From positions 7,050,465 to 7,114,464 of the forward strand of contig NZ_DF820425.1 of NCBI RefSeq assembly GCF_000617845.2: a stretch of 64,000 nt of DNA, given 5' to 3'. This document shows positions 1 to 8,100 of this stretch, piece after piece (position 1 is the first letter of the stretch; every line of letters begins with the position of its first letter). The notes beneath the pieces are model-generated. The model searched no databases and was not told the DNA's origin. It saw only the letters and a list, made by a program, of their open reading frames with translations. The stretch is from Bradyrhizobium sp. DOA9. Lineage in GTDB: Bacteria; Pseudomonadota; Alphaproteobacteria; Rhizobiales; Xanthobacteraceae. A program made the position numbers and the translations under genes.

Positions 1-133
1 CGCCCGTGGTGTCGAACTTGACGATCTCGACGTCGAGACCTGGCACGGCGGCGGTGAGGCGGCGCGCAATCTCTTCCGTCTGCGCCAGCGCCATGGCGCT
101 CTTGCGTGTGCCGATCTTCAGTCGCGTAGCCAA
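1..133 (-). CDS. hemC: Hydroxymethylbilane synthase, N-terminal part (runs off the window)
   Basis: The product would polymerise four porphobilinogens into hydroxymethylbilane in tetrapyrrole synthesis. Only about 44 N-terminal residues are present; they read LATRLKIGTRKSAMALAQ, followed by EEIARRLTAAVPGL and VEIVKFDTTG. This matches the family's opening pattern (IGTR-S-LAL-Q ... E-V---TTG). The start is a TTG at 131-133 preceded by AAAGGA with 7 nt spacing; the nearest upstream ATG (147-149) is out of frame, so the TTG start is preferred. It lies downstream of the GMC oxidoreductase on the same strand. Identity rests on a short segment but the motif pattern is distinctive. Confidence 0.8.
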   Translation of the reverse strand, partial: MATRLKIGTRKSAMALAQTEEIARRLTAAVPGLDVEIVKFDTTG

Positions 134-158
134 GTCCAGATCCTTTCATAGCGCGAGC

Positions 159-1784
159 TTACCGCGCATCCTCCAATATCATGTCGGAGGCCTTTTCGGC
201 GATCATGATGATCGGCGCATTGGTGTTCCCCGACACCAGATCGGGCATGATCGAGCCGTCGACGACGCGCAAGGCCTCTAACCCCCTCACTTTCAGCCGC
301 TGATCGACCACCGCGAGCGCGTCGTTGCCCATACGACAGGTCGAGGTCGGATGGTAGATGGTGCTGCCGCGCTCGCGGCAATAATCCAGGATCTCGGCAT
401 CCGTCGATACCTTCGACCCGGGATCGTACTCGTCGATCACGAACGGCTTCAGCGCCGGCGCGTTCAATATCTTGCGCAGGATCTTGATGCCTTCGACGTT
501 GGTGGTGCGGTCGGTCTCGGTCGACATGTAGTTGATGCGGATTTCCGGCGGCACTGAGGGGTCGGCGCTCTTGATGCGCAAGGTGCCGCGGCTCTCGGGA
601 CGAAGCTGGCACACCGAGGCGGTGAATCCGGAGAAGTCGTGCAGCTTCTCGCCCATCTTGTCGGTCGAGAACGGCAGGAAGTGGACCTGGATGTCGGGCG
701 AGGCCAGGCGCGGACTGGTCTTGAAGAAGGCACCCGCTGTGCCAGCAGCAATCGTCAGCCATCCCTTGCGGAACAGGGCGTAACGCGCACCGGCCATCGT
801 GCGCCGCAGCGGATGGTTGACGGTGTCGTTCAGCGTGATCTGCTGCGAGCAGCGCATCACGATGCGGACCTGCATGTGATCCTGTAGATCATGGCCCACG
901 CCGGCAGCATCGAGCACCACCTCGATGCCATGCTTGCGCAGGAGATCGCCGGGCCCGACGCCTGAGAGCTGAAGCAGCTGCGGCGAGTTGTAGGCGCCGC
1001 TCGACACGACGACTTCCCGCCGTGCACGCGCTCGGCGCAAGGCTGCGCCTTGCCGGTATTCGATGCCGACGGCGCGGCGTCCTTCGAACAGGATGCGCTG
1101 AGCGTGTGCGGAGGTCTCGATCTTCAGATTGCTGCGGGACTTGGCAGGCCCGAGATAGGCGACCGACGTCGAGGCGCGCCGGCCGTTGCGCGTCGTGGTC
1201 TGAAACAGGCCGACGCCTTCCTGCGTCGCGCCGTTGAAGTCGGGGTTGTACGGCAGACCGGTCTCGACCGCGGCATCGATGAAGGCTTTCGACAACGGAT
1301 CGGTCACGATCATGTTGGACACCGGCAGCGGCCCGCCCGTGCCGTGATACTGATCGGCGCCGCGCGACTGGTTCTCGGCCTTCTTGAAATAAGGCAGCAC
1401 GTCGTCATAGCCCCAACCGGTGTTGCCGAGCTGGCGCCAGCGGTCATAGTCCTCATGCTGGCCGCGGACATAGAGCAGGCCGTTGATCGAGCTCGATCCG
1501 CCCAGCGTCTTGCCGCGCGGCTGGAACACCTGGCGGCCCTTCAGCTCGGGCTCCGGCTCGGTCTGGTACATCCAGTTGACGCTCTTCTCCTTGAACAGCT
1601 TGCCGTAGCCGAGCGGGACGTGGATCCAGATGTTGGAATCCTTCGGGCCGGCCTCGAGCAGCAGCACGCTGTGCTTGCCGTTCGCCGAGAGCCTATTGGC
1701 GAGCACGCAGCCGGCGGAGCCGGCGCCGACGATGATGTAGTCGAATTCGGGATCGGTGGGTGCGAGCGAGGAAGTTGCGTTCAT
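159..1784 (-). CDS. GMC-family FAD-dependent oxidoreductase (choline/alcohol dehydrogenase type)
   Basis: A 541-residue flavoprotein of the glucose-methanol-choline family, whose members oxidise alcohols to aldehydes. The N-terminus carries the Rossmann FAD motif (DYIIVGAGSAGCVLA, near residue 15) and an acidic residue after the second strand (LLLEAGP). The GMC signature GGSSSINGLLYVRG is near residue 96, and SSGAYNSPQLLQLSGVG matches the second signature. The C-terminus has TCRMG and the PNTNAPIIMIAEKA-like end with VVDGSIMPDLVSGNTNAP. Length is normal for the family. The substrate cannot be told from sequence; choline, polyethylene glycol or another alcohol are all possible. It lies just upstream of hemC on the same strand with a 25-nt gap. 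Confidence 0.9.
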   Translation of the reverse strand: MNATSSLAPTDPEFDYIIVGAGSAGCVLANRLSANGKHSVLLLEAGPKDSNIWIHVPLGYGKLFKEKSVNWMYQTEPEPELKGRQVFQPRGKTLGGSSSINGLLYVRGQHEDYDRWRQLGNTGWGYDDVLPYFKKAENQSRGADQYHGTGGPLPVSNMIVTDPLSKAFIDAAVETGLPYNPDFNGATQEGVGLFQTTTRNGRRASTSVAYLGPAKSRSNLKIETSAHAQRILFEGRRAVGIEYRQGAALRRARARREVVVSSGAYNSPQLLQLSGVGPGDLLRKHGIEVVLDAAGVGHDLQDHMQVRIVMRCSQQITLNDTVNHPLRRTMAGARYALFRKGWLTIAAGTAGAFFKTSPRLASPDIQVHFLPFSTDKMGEKLHDFSGFTASVCQLRPESRGTLRIKSADPSVPPEIRINYMSTETDRTTNVEGIKILRKILNAPALKPFVIDEYDPGSKVSTDAEILDYCRERGSTIYHPTSTCRMGNDALAVVDQRLKVRGLEALRVVDGSIMPDLVSGNTNAPIIMIAEKASDMILEDAR

Positions 1785-1833
1785 GCGCTACTGTTCTTCT
1801 TGTTGGCGTGGGCGTTTCCGGTTCGTCACTTCA

Positions 1834-1962
1834 CCTCTCCCCAGCGGGGAGAGGTCGGATTGCGTAGCAATCCGGGTGAGGGGCCGCAACGGCAAGCGAG
1901 ACCGTAACCCCTCACCCGGATCGCATCTTCGATGCGATCCGACCTCTCCCTACGGGAGAGGT
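1834..1962. repeat. Dispersed palindromic intergenic repeat, copy 1
   Basis: Two hairpin-forming halves in inverted arrangement: CCTCTCC..GGGGAGAGG followed by TCGGATTGC..GCAATCCG and GGTGAGGGG, then the mirror image CCCCTCACCCGGATCGC...GCGATCCGACCTCTCCC..GGGAGAGGT. It resembles dispersed repeats commonly seen between genes in Bradyrhizobium-type genomes. A second copy lies at 2625-2775, so the TetR gene is bracketed by two copies. Confidence 0.75.
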
Positions 1963-2015
1963 GATCTGAGGACCGCGTCGATACCGCCCACGTCAGTCAG
2001 TCCGCATTAGCACAA

Positions 2016-2606
2016 TCATGCGGCGACGCGCAGCGCCTCGACCAGCGACTTGAACGCACGGGCATATTCCGCGCCAGCCCTTGCGATATCGGCGCGGCCG
2101 GCGCAGGCGACCGCGGCCTCCGTCACCGCGCCGAGCAGCAGCCGCGCAAGCGGCTCGACCGGCTGCCGTGCGATCAGGCCGGCCTCCATCGCGGCGGAGA
2201 GAGCGCGCGGCATCTTGCCGCCAAAATGCTGCGCGTCGATCTCGCGCCAGCGTTCCCAACCGAGCACGGCCGGGCCATCGCGCAGGATGATCCGGCCGGT
2301 CGGGCCCTTGGCGGTCGCGGCAAAATAATGCTGGGTGCCGGCGACCATGGCGGTGAGCACGTCCTTTTCAGTGCGTGCCGCGCGGTCGATCTCGGCCACG
2401 AGATCGCGTGAGACCTGGTCGAACACGGCCTCGAACACCGCCTCCTTGGTCTTGAAGTGATGATAGACCGCGCCCTTGGCGACCGAAGCGGCTTCGGCAA
2501 TATCGTCCATGGTGGTGGCGGCAAAGCCGTGCGTCCCGAACAGGCGCCGCGCCGCGTTGAGGATCGCCTCCGATGTCGCCGCCCGCCGCTCCGCCTGTTT
2601 GGCCAT
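2016..2606 (-). CDS. TetR/AcrR-family transcriptional repressor
   Basis: A 196-residue one-component regulator. Residues 10-60 form the TetR helix-turn-helix: AILNAARRLFGTHGFAATTM, then DDIAEAASVAKGAVYHHFKTKEAVFEAVF. The variable C-terminal part would bind a ligand and dimerise. It is divergent from the SnoaL-like gene at 2907, and the region just before that gene contains perfect inverted repeats (2862-2888) that fit a TetR operator. The gene is bracketed by two copies of the same intergenic repeat. The ligand is unknown. Confidence 0.93.
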   Translation of the reverse strand: MAKQAERRAATSEAILNAARRLFGTHGFAATTMDDIAEAASVAKGAVYHHFKTKEAVFEAVFDQVSRDLVAEIDRAARTEKDVLTAMVAGTQHYFAATAKGPTGRIILRDGPAVLGWERWREIDAQHFGGKMPRALSAAMEAGLIARQPVEPLARLLLGAVTEAAVACAGRADIARAGAEYARAFKSLVEALRVAA

Positions 2607-2624
2607 GGGTCTCGTCTTGCGTCC

Positions 2625-2775
2625 ACCTCTCCCCGACGGGGAGAGGTCGGATTGCCGTGGCGCGCATTGCGCGCCCGAGCAATCCGGGTGAGGGGCTGCA
2701 GCATGCAGTGGGACCTTAACCCCTCACCCGGATCGCATCTTGCGATGCGATCCGACCTCTCCCTACGGGAGAGGT
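2625..2775. repeat. Dispersed palindromic intergenic repeat, copy 2
   Basis: Same family as 1834-1962: CCTCTCCCC..GGGGAGAGG, TCGGATTGC..GCAATCCGGGTGAGGGG, then the inverted half ending CGACCTCTCCCTACGGGAG. It fills most of the 300-bp gap between the TetR gene and the SnoaL-like gene, so the tetR promoter must lie within or beside it. Confidence 0.75.
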
Positions 2776-2861
2776 GTTCCGAGGTCTTGGCTCGCATCGA
2801 TGCAACCTATCCCGCTTTAGTCCAGTTCGCGGGATGCCACCAGTTGACTTTTCGACCATGG

Positions 2862-2888
2862 GTCGGTAATTACCGACTATCAGTCGGT
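2862..2888. promoter_or_regulatory. Overlapping palindromic operators for the adjacent TetR regulator
   Basis: GTCGGTAATTACCGAC (2862-2877) is a perfect 16-bp palindrome. It overlaps ACCGACTATCAGTCGGT (2872-2888), a perfect 6-bp inverted repeat with a 5-bp spacer. Three GTCGGT/ACCGAC half-sites thus sit 18-45 bp before the start codon at 2907, just downstream of a -35-like TTGACT at 2844-2849. Location and symmetry fit autoregulation plus repression of the 2907 gene by the TetR protein; that assignment is inferred. Confidence 0.7.
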
Positions 2889-2906
2889 TTTAAATGTGAG
2901 GTCGCC

Positions 2907-3272
2907 ATGCCGAGCCGAGAGATCGTCGAAGCCTTTGCGAAGCGGCTGGAGGATGGCGACTTCGTCGGCGCGATCCTCGACTACTACACCCCTGATACCG
3001 CGACCTACGAGAACCTCGCCGAGCCCGTGTCCGGGCGCGACAAGCTCGCGGACAAGGAACGCGGCGTGCTGGCGGCGTTCAAGGAGGTCACGGCCGTGCG
3101 CCTCGGCCCGAGCCTGATCGATGGCGACATTGTCGCCAGCCGCTGGAAATTCTCCTTCACAGGCGCCGACGGCGCGACGCGGACATTGGAGGAGATCGCG
3201 TGGCAGACCTGGCGCGGCAATGAGATCATCGAGGAGCGCTTCTTCTACGATCCGAAGCAACTCGGACGCTGA
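2907..3272 (+). CDS. SnoaL/NTF2-like fold protein
   Basis: A 121-residue protein of the SnoaL/NTF2-like (cone-shaped alpha+beta barrel) type. The N-terminal helix EIVEAFAKRLEDGDF is followed by YYTPDTATYENLAEPVSGRD, and the C-terminus has strands ending EERFFYDP. Members act as small-molecule isomerases, hydrolases or binding proteins; no specific substrate is evident. The ATG at 2907 follows the operator cluster directly and fits the family's usual length. Upstream in-frame sequence crosses the intergenic repeat and is not coding. A broken relative of its C-terminus lies at 4313-4398. Confidence 0.8.
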   Translation: MPSREIVEAFAKRLEDGDFVGAILDYYTPDTATYENLAEPVSGRDKLADKERGVLAAFKEVTAVRLGPSLIDGDIVASRWKFSFTGADGATRTLEEIAWQTWRGNEIIEERFFYDPKQLGR

Positions 3273-3283
3273 GCAGGATTGCC

Positions 3284-4228
3284 CTATCGGTACAGCATGA
3301 CCAGGGCCAGACCGACGAGAGGCGCAAGAAACTGAACGGCCTGCCACCGCGAGCCATCGATCGACCAGCGTCCGTAGAAGACGGTGCCGCCGCGATGGGA
3401 TGGCGACGCCGGTTGATCCCGAAAAGCCTTCCACCGCGCCTCGGCAGGCCCGAGAAAATCTTCCGGTTTGACCGCCATGTCGGCGCTGCTCAGCACCACC
3501 TGCATCGACTCGCCTTTCGGCTGGAACATGGCCTCGGCCCCGGGTGGCGAGAGGAAGCTGCGCTTGGGGGCGATATGCTGCTCATAGAAATCCTGATCGA
3601 CCGTGACGGCCGCAGCGTATGGACTGACATACGGCACCCCCGAGATGCCGGGAACGACGAGATGGCCCACCCCCCGCACCTCCTGCCAGGGAATGAAGAG
3701 ACCCTTTAGCCAGGGCCTGTGAAAGTGGATGCCCGCGGCAGACATGGAGACGACCGCCCGATCCGAATAGAAGTGCCGGTAAGCTGAAAACGCGATCCAT
3801 CCGCAGCCCAGATAGAGCAACATCCAGCCGAAAACATTCAGCGATGGATTCACGAGATGGCTCCAATAGAGACTGGGCATGGTGCCGACATAGCTGGAGC
3901 GGCCGCTTGGCCCGCCGACCAACACGCTGATCACACCGATCACGCCGGAGACGATGATCAGGACAAGGACACCGACCAACAGTTCAACAAGCAGTGGCAG
4001 GCCGGACCGTCCAATCAGGGTCGTCAGCGCATAGCCTGCGAACGCCAGACCCAGCAGGGCCAAATAGACCGTGGCCAGAACCGCTCCATTCTGGCCGCGG
4101 CTCTCGGCATGAAGCGCGATCGCAAGGCCGGCGACGCAAGCCCACATGGCCCAGGGAAGGCGGTCCATCCGCCATTTGTCCATCGTGTATTCGACCGTTG
4201 CCGACACGTCGGCTGAAGGCTCGCTCAT
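3284..4228 (-). CDS. Multi-pass membrane protein of unknown function
   Basis: A 314-residue protein with about five hydrophobic segments: LPWAMWACVAGLAIALHA, VYLALLGLAFAGYALTTLI, LLVELLVGVLVLIIVSGVIG, a segment around NVFGWMLLYLGCGWIAF, and a C-terminal LAPLVGLALVMLY. Between the fourth and fifth lies a soluble stretch (SMSAAGIHFHRPWLKGLFIPWQEV) like PH-type domains of bacterial membrane proteins. The ATG at 4228 is chosen because GAGGG lies just before it; an upstream in-frame start at 4306 would extend into the gene remnant region. No family recognised with confidence. It converges with the SnoaL-like gene, 11 bp apart. Confidence 0.7.
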   Translation of the reverse strand: MSEPSADVSATVEYTMDKWRMDRLPWAMWACVAGLAIALHAESRGQNGAVLATVYLALLGLAFAGYALTTLIGRSGLPLLVELLVGVLVLIIVSGVIGVISVLVGGPSGRSSYVGTMPSLYWSHLVNPSLNVFGWMLLYLGCGWIAFSAYRHFYSDRAVVSMSAAGIHFHRPWLKGLFIPWQEVRGVGHLVVPGISGVPYVSPYAAAVTVDQDFYEQHIAPKRSFLSPPGAEAMFQPKGESMQVVLSSADMAVKPEDFLGPAEARWKAFRDQPASPSHRGGTVFYGRWSIDGSRWQAVQFLAPLVGLALVMLYR

Positions 4229-4312
4229 GGACAGGCCCTCGGGATTTCGAATGGATCCAGCGCCGACGCGGCCCACCGTGGCCTGTCGGTCCACGGAGCG
4301 TATCACGCGATC

Positions 4313-4398
4313 GAGGGGGGCGTCTCGATCCGCCCAGGTGCGGCGATCAGCTGATCGAGGCGCGGTTCTATTACGAGCCGAAGCGGTTGGGGCGGTGA
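4313..4398 (+). pseudogene. C-terminal remnant of a SnoaL-like gene
   Basis: The last codons read CGDQLIEARFYYEPKRLGR and stop. This mirrors the end of the intact gene at 2907-3272 (RGNEIIEERFFYDPKQLGR). No start, no upstream domain and only patchy nucleotide similarity remain before it; the membrane-protein gene on the other strand begins nearby. It is best read as the surviving 3' end of a lost paralogue. Confidence 0.6.
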
Positions 4399-4436
4399 TT
4401 GTCCGGGTAGGCGTTTAGGGCATTGAGCCATCACGT

Positions 4437-4518
4437 CGTCATGGCCGGGCATGTCCCGGCCATGACGATCTCTTGCACGGCACGAGGAACGTGGATGCCC
4501 GGGACAAGCTCGGGCATG
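4437..4518. repeat. Intergenic inverted-repeat pair (GTCATGGCCGGG type)
   Basis: CGTCATGGCCGGG (4437-4449), 5 nt, then CCCGGCCATGACG (4455-4467) form a perfect 13-bp hairpin. A second, imperfect one around GCCCGGGACAAGCTCGGGC lies at 4495-4518. This is a common dispersed repeat in Bradyrhizobium-like genomes. The rest of the 4399-4721 gap shows no gene that I can support. Confidence 0.7.
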
Positions 4519-4721
4519 ACGGATCTGTTGTGATTGCCTCGGATACGATTGCTTGCTCCGCCCTCCCGCATTTGTATCGATTTGTTATCGATATTCCGTG
4601 ACGAACACGCAGAAGTGGTCGCAGCCAGCGCGGCAAGCGGGATAATTCATAGTTCGTCAAAGGTTTGCGGCGAATTCTCCAGATCGCATTGGACAAACGG
4701 CCCACGCTGCTAGGCTCTGGA

Positions 4722-6683
4722 ATGCGGACTCAAACGACCAACTCTATCGCGCGGCTGTTCGCCGGCGATCTGTCGGCCTTTGGCGGTCCCGCAACCGACG
4801 AGGCCATGGCCGGCCATATCCGCGCCGAGCAGATGTCGCTGGTGCTGGGCTATTCGGTCGGCATCATGCTGGCCAACGCCTGCAACGCCATCGTGCTCGC
4901 GATCGCGCTGTGGCCGTCGCCGGACAGAACCCTTGCCCTGATCTGGGCGGGCGCCGTCGCCGCCGCCGCAATCGGATTCGGCCTGCAATCGCGCGCTTCG
5001 CGCCGCATCACCAAGCCGCAATTCGTCTCGCGTCGTGCCATGCACCGGCTGGTGCGCAACGCCTTCATCCTCGGCGCCGCCTGGGGCATCGTCCCGGTTG
5101 CCTTCTTCGCCGACGCCTCGACCGGCGGACAGCTCGTCATCACCTGCCTGTGCTCGGGCATGCTGGCCGGCGGCGCGCTGGCCTTCGCCACGATCCCGAT
5201 CGCGGCCATCGCCTTCACGGCGCCGATCTTCGTCGGCATCGCGATCTGCCTCGGCCGGAGCGGCGATCTCGCCTTTCTCCTCATCGCTTTTCTCGTCGTG
5301 GTCTACGGCAGCGTCCTGCTGCGCAGCGTGTTCGTCAATTCGTTCTCGTTCGCCCGGCGCGTGATACGGCAGATCGAGGCCGAGCGCACGGTGCGGCTGG
5401 ATCCCCTGACCCACCTGCCCAACCGCGTCGCCTTCAATGAATCGCTCGATGCCGCACTCAAGCGGCTGGCGCTGTCGGGCGAGGACTTCGCGGTGCTCCT
5501 GCTCGATCTCGACCGCTTCAAGGAGGTCAACGACCAGTTCGGTCATCCCGCCGGCGACGAATTCCTGGTCCAGGTCGCAAACCGCCTGCAACGCTGCACG
5601 CGCGCCGCCGAGCACGTCGCGCGCATCGGCGGCGACGAGTTCGCGCTGGTGATGGCCAATCTGACGCGGCCGGAGGATGCGCTCCAGATCGCCGAACGCT
5701 TCGTCGCCGCCTTCGCCGAGCCGTTCCAGATCGAGGGCCGCCAGATCGTCGGCGCAACCAGCGTCGGCATCGTGCTGGCCCCGCGCGACGGCAGCACGCC
5801 GCTCGACCTCATGAAGAATGCCGATGCCGCGCTCTACCGTGCCAAGAAGGCCGGACCCGGGACGGTCTGCTTCTTCGAGGAAGCCGACGACAGGTCGTCC
5901 CGCGACCGCAAGGCGCTGCAAGCGGACCTCGCAGGCGCGATCGCGCGCAACGAGCTGTTCCTGGTGTTCCAGCCGTTCCTCGACCTCGGCAGCAACCGCA
6001 TCACCGGCTTCGAGGCGCTGCTGCGCTGGCAGCATCCCACGCGCGGGCTGGTGCCGCCGAGCGAATTCATACCCGTCGCGGAGGAGACCGGGCTGATCCA
6101 CGAGATCGGCGAATGGGTCATCCGCAGCGCCTGCGCGACGGTTGCGGAGTGGCCGGAAGAGATCAGGGTCGCCGTGAATTTCTCGGCCGCGCAGTTTCAC
6201 AACACGGCCATCCTCCAGACCATCGTGCAGGCGCTCGCCGACGCCCGGATCGCCCCGCATCGGCTCGAGATCGAGATCACGGAATCGATGCTGCTGTCGA
6301 AATACGGTTCGGCCGCGACGGTCCTGACCGCGCTGCTGCAGCTCGGCGTCACCGTGGCGCTCGACGATTTCGGAACCGGCTTCTCCTCGCTGACCTACCT
6401 GCGCAAGGTGCCGTTCAGCCGCATCAAGATCGACCAATCCTTCATCCGCGACATGCTGGTGCAGCCGGATTGCGCCGCGATCGTGAAATCGGTGATCTCG
6501 CTCGCGCGCGATCTGCGGATCGGCGTGGTGGCAGAGGGCGTCGAGACCGCGGGCCAGCTCGAATATCTCAGGCAGATCAGTTGCGACGAGGTGCAGGGTT
6601 ATCTGATCAGCCGGCCGGTGGCCGCGGACGGGGTGATGGCGCTGCTGGAGACGAAGAAGTATCGGGCGATTTACGCGGCGTAG
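4722..6683 (+). CDS. Membrane GGDEF-EAL protein (c-di-GMP synthase/phosphodiesterase)
   Basis: A 653-residue inner-membrane signalling enzyme. The first 220 residues hold about six hydrophobic helices (for example LGYSVGIMLANACNAIVLAI and AFLLIAFLVVVYGSVLL) and no recognisable periplasmic sensor. The GGDEF domain has the active-site GGDEF at 303-307. The EAL domain has EAL at 431-433, and later NFS, EIEITES, LDDFGTG, KIDQSF and VVAEGVET, i.e. all metal-binding and catalytic positions. Both activities could therefore be real, giving c-di-GMP synthesis and breakdown. The ATG at 4722 is preferred over a TTG at 4665, but its ribosome-binding site is weak. It is a single transcription unit; a link to the adhesin system 50 kb away is only a possibility. 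Confidence 0.92.
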   Translation: MRTQTTNSIARLFAGDLSAFGGPATDEAMAGHIRAEQMSLVLGYSVGIMLANACNAIVLAIALWPSPDRTLALIWAGAVAAAAIGFGLQSRASRRITKPQFVSRRAMHRLVRNAFILGAAWGIVPVAFFADASTGGQLVITCLCSGMLAGGALAFATIPIAAIAFTAPIFVGIAICLGRSGDLAFLLIAFLVVVYGSVLLRSVFVNSFSFARRVIRQIEAERTVRLDPLTHLPNRVAFNESLDAALKRLALSGEDFAVLLLDLDRFKEVNDQFGHPAGDEFLVQVANRLQRCTRAAEHVARIGGDEFALVMANLTRPEDALQIAERFVAAFAEPFQIEGRQIVGATSVGIVLAPRDGSTPLDLMKNADAALYRAKKAGPGTVCFFEEADDRSSRDRKALQADLAGAIARNELFLVFQPFLDLGSNRITGFEALLRWQHPTRGLVPPSEFIPVAEETGLIHEIGEWVIRSACATVAEWPEEIRVAVNFSAAQFHNTAILQTIVQALADARIAPHRLEIEITESMLLSKYGSAATVLTALLQLGVTVALDDFGTGFSSLTYLRKVPFSRIKIDQSFIRDMLVQPDCAAIVKSVISLARDLRIGVVAEGVETAGQLEYLRQISCDEVQGYLISRPVAADGVMALLETKKYRAIYAA

Positions 6684-6717
6684 GTGATTGGTCCGAAGTG
6701 CCGACCCAGCGGCGGTG

Positions 6718-6844
6718 AGCCCCCTCGCCCGCTTGCGGGAGAGGGTTGGGGAGAGGGTGTTTCCACGTAGGGACTCCCCCAGAGGAGAGAGCCCTCACCC
6801 GCGCCTTCGGCGCGACCTCTCCCGCAAGCGAGAGCTTTGCGTAA
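6718..6844. repeat. Dispersed palindromic intergenic repeat, copy 3
   Basis: Same family as 1834-1962 in a diverged form: CTTGCGGGAGAGGGTTGGGG, GCGCCTTCGGCGCG and ACCTCTCCCGCAAGCGAGAG. Its right part (6815-6844) matches, in inverted orientation, 27 of 30 positions at 8018-8047 on the other side of the IS5-family element. Confidence 0.65.
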
Positions 6845-6897
6845 TGAGTTGTGCTGGAGTGAAGTTCGATCTGGAGCTTTTTTTGAACGGCCTCACG

Positions 6898-7997
6898 TAG
6901 CCCCAGAGGGGTGGGGCGTCTGGTTTTCGTGGCCGCGGGGTAGCGGCGGGTGGTGGTCACGCTGCGGCTCCTATCGGGCACAGCACCGCCCATCGTTTGA
7001 GGTTCATGGCGAGGCAGATCAGGCGCAGATGTGTCTGATTGCGCGCCAAACCCAGATAGCGAGCGCGCGCCCAGCGATAGCTGCCCTTGAGGCGCGCGAA
7101 GACCTGCTCGACCGGTGCGCGGCGCTTTCCCACGGCATCGTTGAAGCGCTTCTGCCGCTCGGTGAGCGGATGATGCTTGTTGGGCCGGAACATCAGCCTC
7201 GGCTTGATTCCCCGCGCGGCGAGCCCGCTGCGGCGCTCGTGCTTGTCATAGGCTTGATCGGCATAGACCGCCTTCTCATCACCACAGACCAGTTCGTCGG
7301 CGGGCACTGTGTCGTTGACCGCAGCGTCGGTCAGCTTGCTGCGGCGGACGATGGCCGAACTCTGATCCATGCCGATATGGGCTTTGTAGCCGAAGTACCG
7401 CTTGCCGCCCTTCTTGGTCCAGCGTGCATCTGGATCGCGCTTGCTGTTGACCAGCTTGCTCGGTTCACGGCCGTCCGGGCCGGGCGGCTGCGGGTCCTCT
7501 GGCGGCTTCGGCGGCTTTACTGCTGCCGAGATCAGGCTCGCATCGATCAATGTGCCCCGGCGCAGCACCAGCCCGCGTGCGTCGATCTGATGCAGGATCT
7601 CGGCGAACAGCTTCTCGTCCAGACCGGCTCGCTGCAAAGCCTCGCGGAATCGCCAGATCGTCGTGTGGTCAGGCGTCTCGTCGCTCAGCACAAAGCCGCA
7701 GAAGGCGCGGAACGAGGCCCGGTCGTCGAGCGCTTCCTCGAGCGCCGGATCGGAAAGCCCATACCATTGCTGCAGCAGCAGCGCCTTGAACAGCACCAGT
7801 CGCGGATAGGGCGGAGGGCCGCGCTCCGGCTCCGGAAGACCACCCAGCACTCTTTCCACAGCCGCCCAGTCGACCAGTTCGCCAATCCGCTTCAGCACCG
7901 CATTACCCTTCCCCCGCCGCGATACCAGCGCGTCCGCGAAGCTCGGTTGCCCAACCTCTCGATATGCCATCCGAATCCGCCTCCACCACAGGCCCTA
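6898..7997. mobile_element. IS5-family insertion sequence (ends tentative)
   Basis: The transposase at 6957-7970 defines the element. The ends are not resolved: a weak inverted pair begins TAGCCCCAGAGGGG at 6898 and, on the other strand, TAGGGCCTGTGGTGG at 7997, with about 12 of 20 positions matching. That would give about 1.1 kb, a fitting size. Alternative outer inverted repeats lie at 6815-6844 and 8018-8047. No clear target duplication was seen. Confidence 0.4.
6957..7970 (-). CDS. IS5-family DDE transposase
   Basis: A 337-residue complete transposase. The N-terminal region (SFADALVSRRGKGNAVLKRI) and the ETPDHTTIWRFRE segment are typical of IS5-type enzymes. The DDE residues are visible as LIDASLI (first D), VYADQAYD (second D) and PVEQVFARLKG followed by YRWARARY (E with the Y-(2)-R-(3)-E-like context). 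There is no frameshift or internal stop, so it may still be active. The gene lies between the c-di-GMP enzyme and the vanA-like operon and belongs to neither. Confidence 0.93.
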   Translation of the reverse strand: MAYREVGQPSFADALVSRRGKGNAVLKRIGELVDWAAVERVLGGLPEPERGPPPYPRLVLFKALLLQQWYGLSDPALEEALDDRASFRAFCGFVLSDETPDHTTIWRFREALQRAGLDEKLFAEILHQIDARGLVLRRGTLIDASLISAAVKPPKPPEDPQPPGPDGREPSKLVNSKRDPDARWTKKGGKRYFGYKAHIGMDQSSAIVRRSKLTDAAVNDTVPADELVCGDEKAVYADQAYDKHERRSGLAARGIKPRLMFRPNKHHPLTERQKRFNDAVGKRRAPVEQVFARLKGSYRWARARYLGLARNQTHLRLICLAMNLKRWAVLCPIGAAA

Positions 7998-8100
7998 GAG
8001 AATCGCAAATCCTCCTCTTATGCAAAGCTCTCGCAAGCGGGAGAGGTGGAGACCGCGGCCGCTGTCCAATCCTCTCAACAGGCTCCGCGGCTCGGTCGCC

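Noticed and set aside
6957..8100. IS5-family element as evidence that the whole left region is a mobile island
   Set aside because: No integrase, tRNA end, second element copy or composition change marks an island; a single insertion between ordinary genes is enough.
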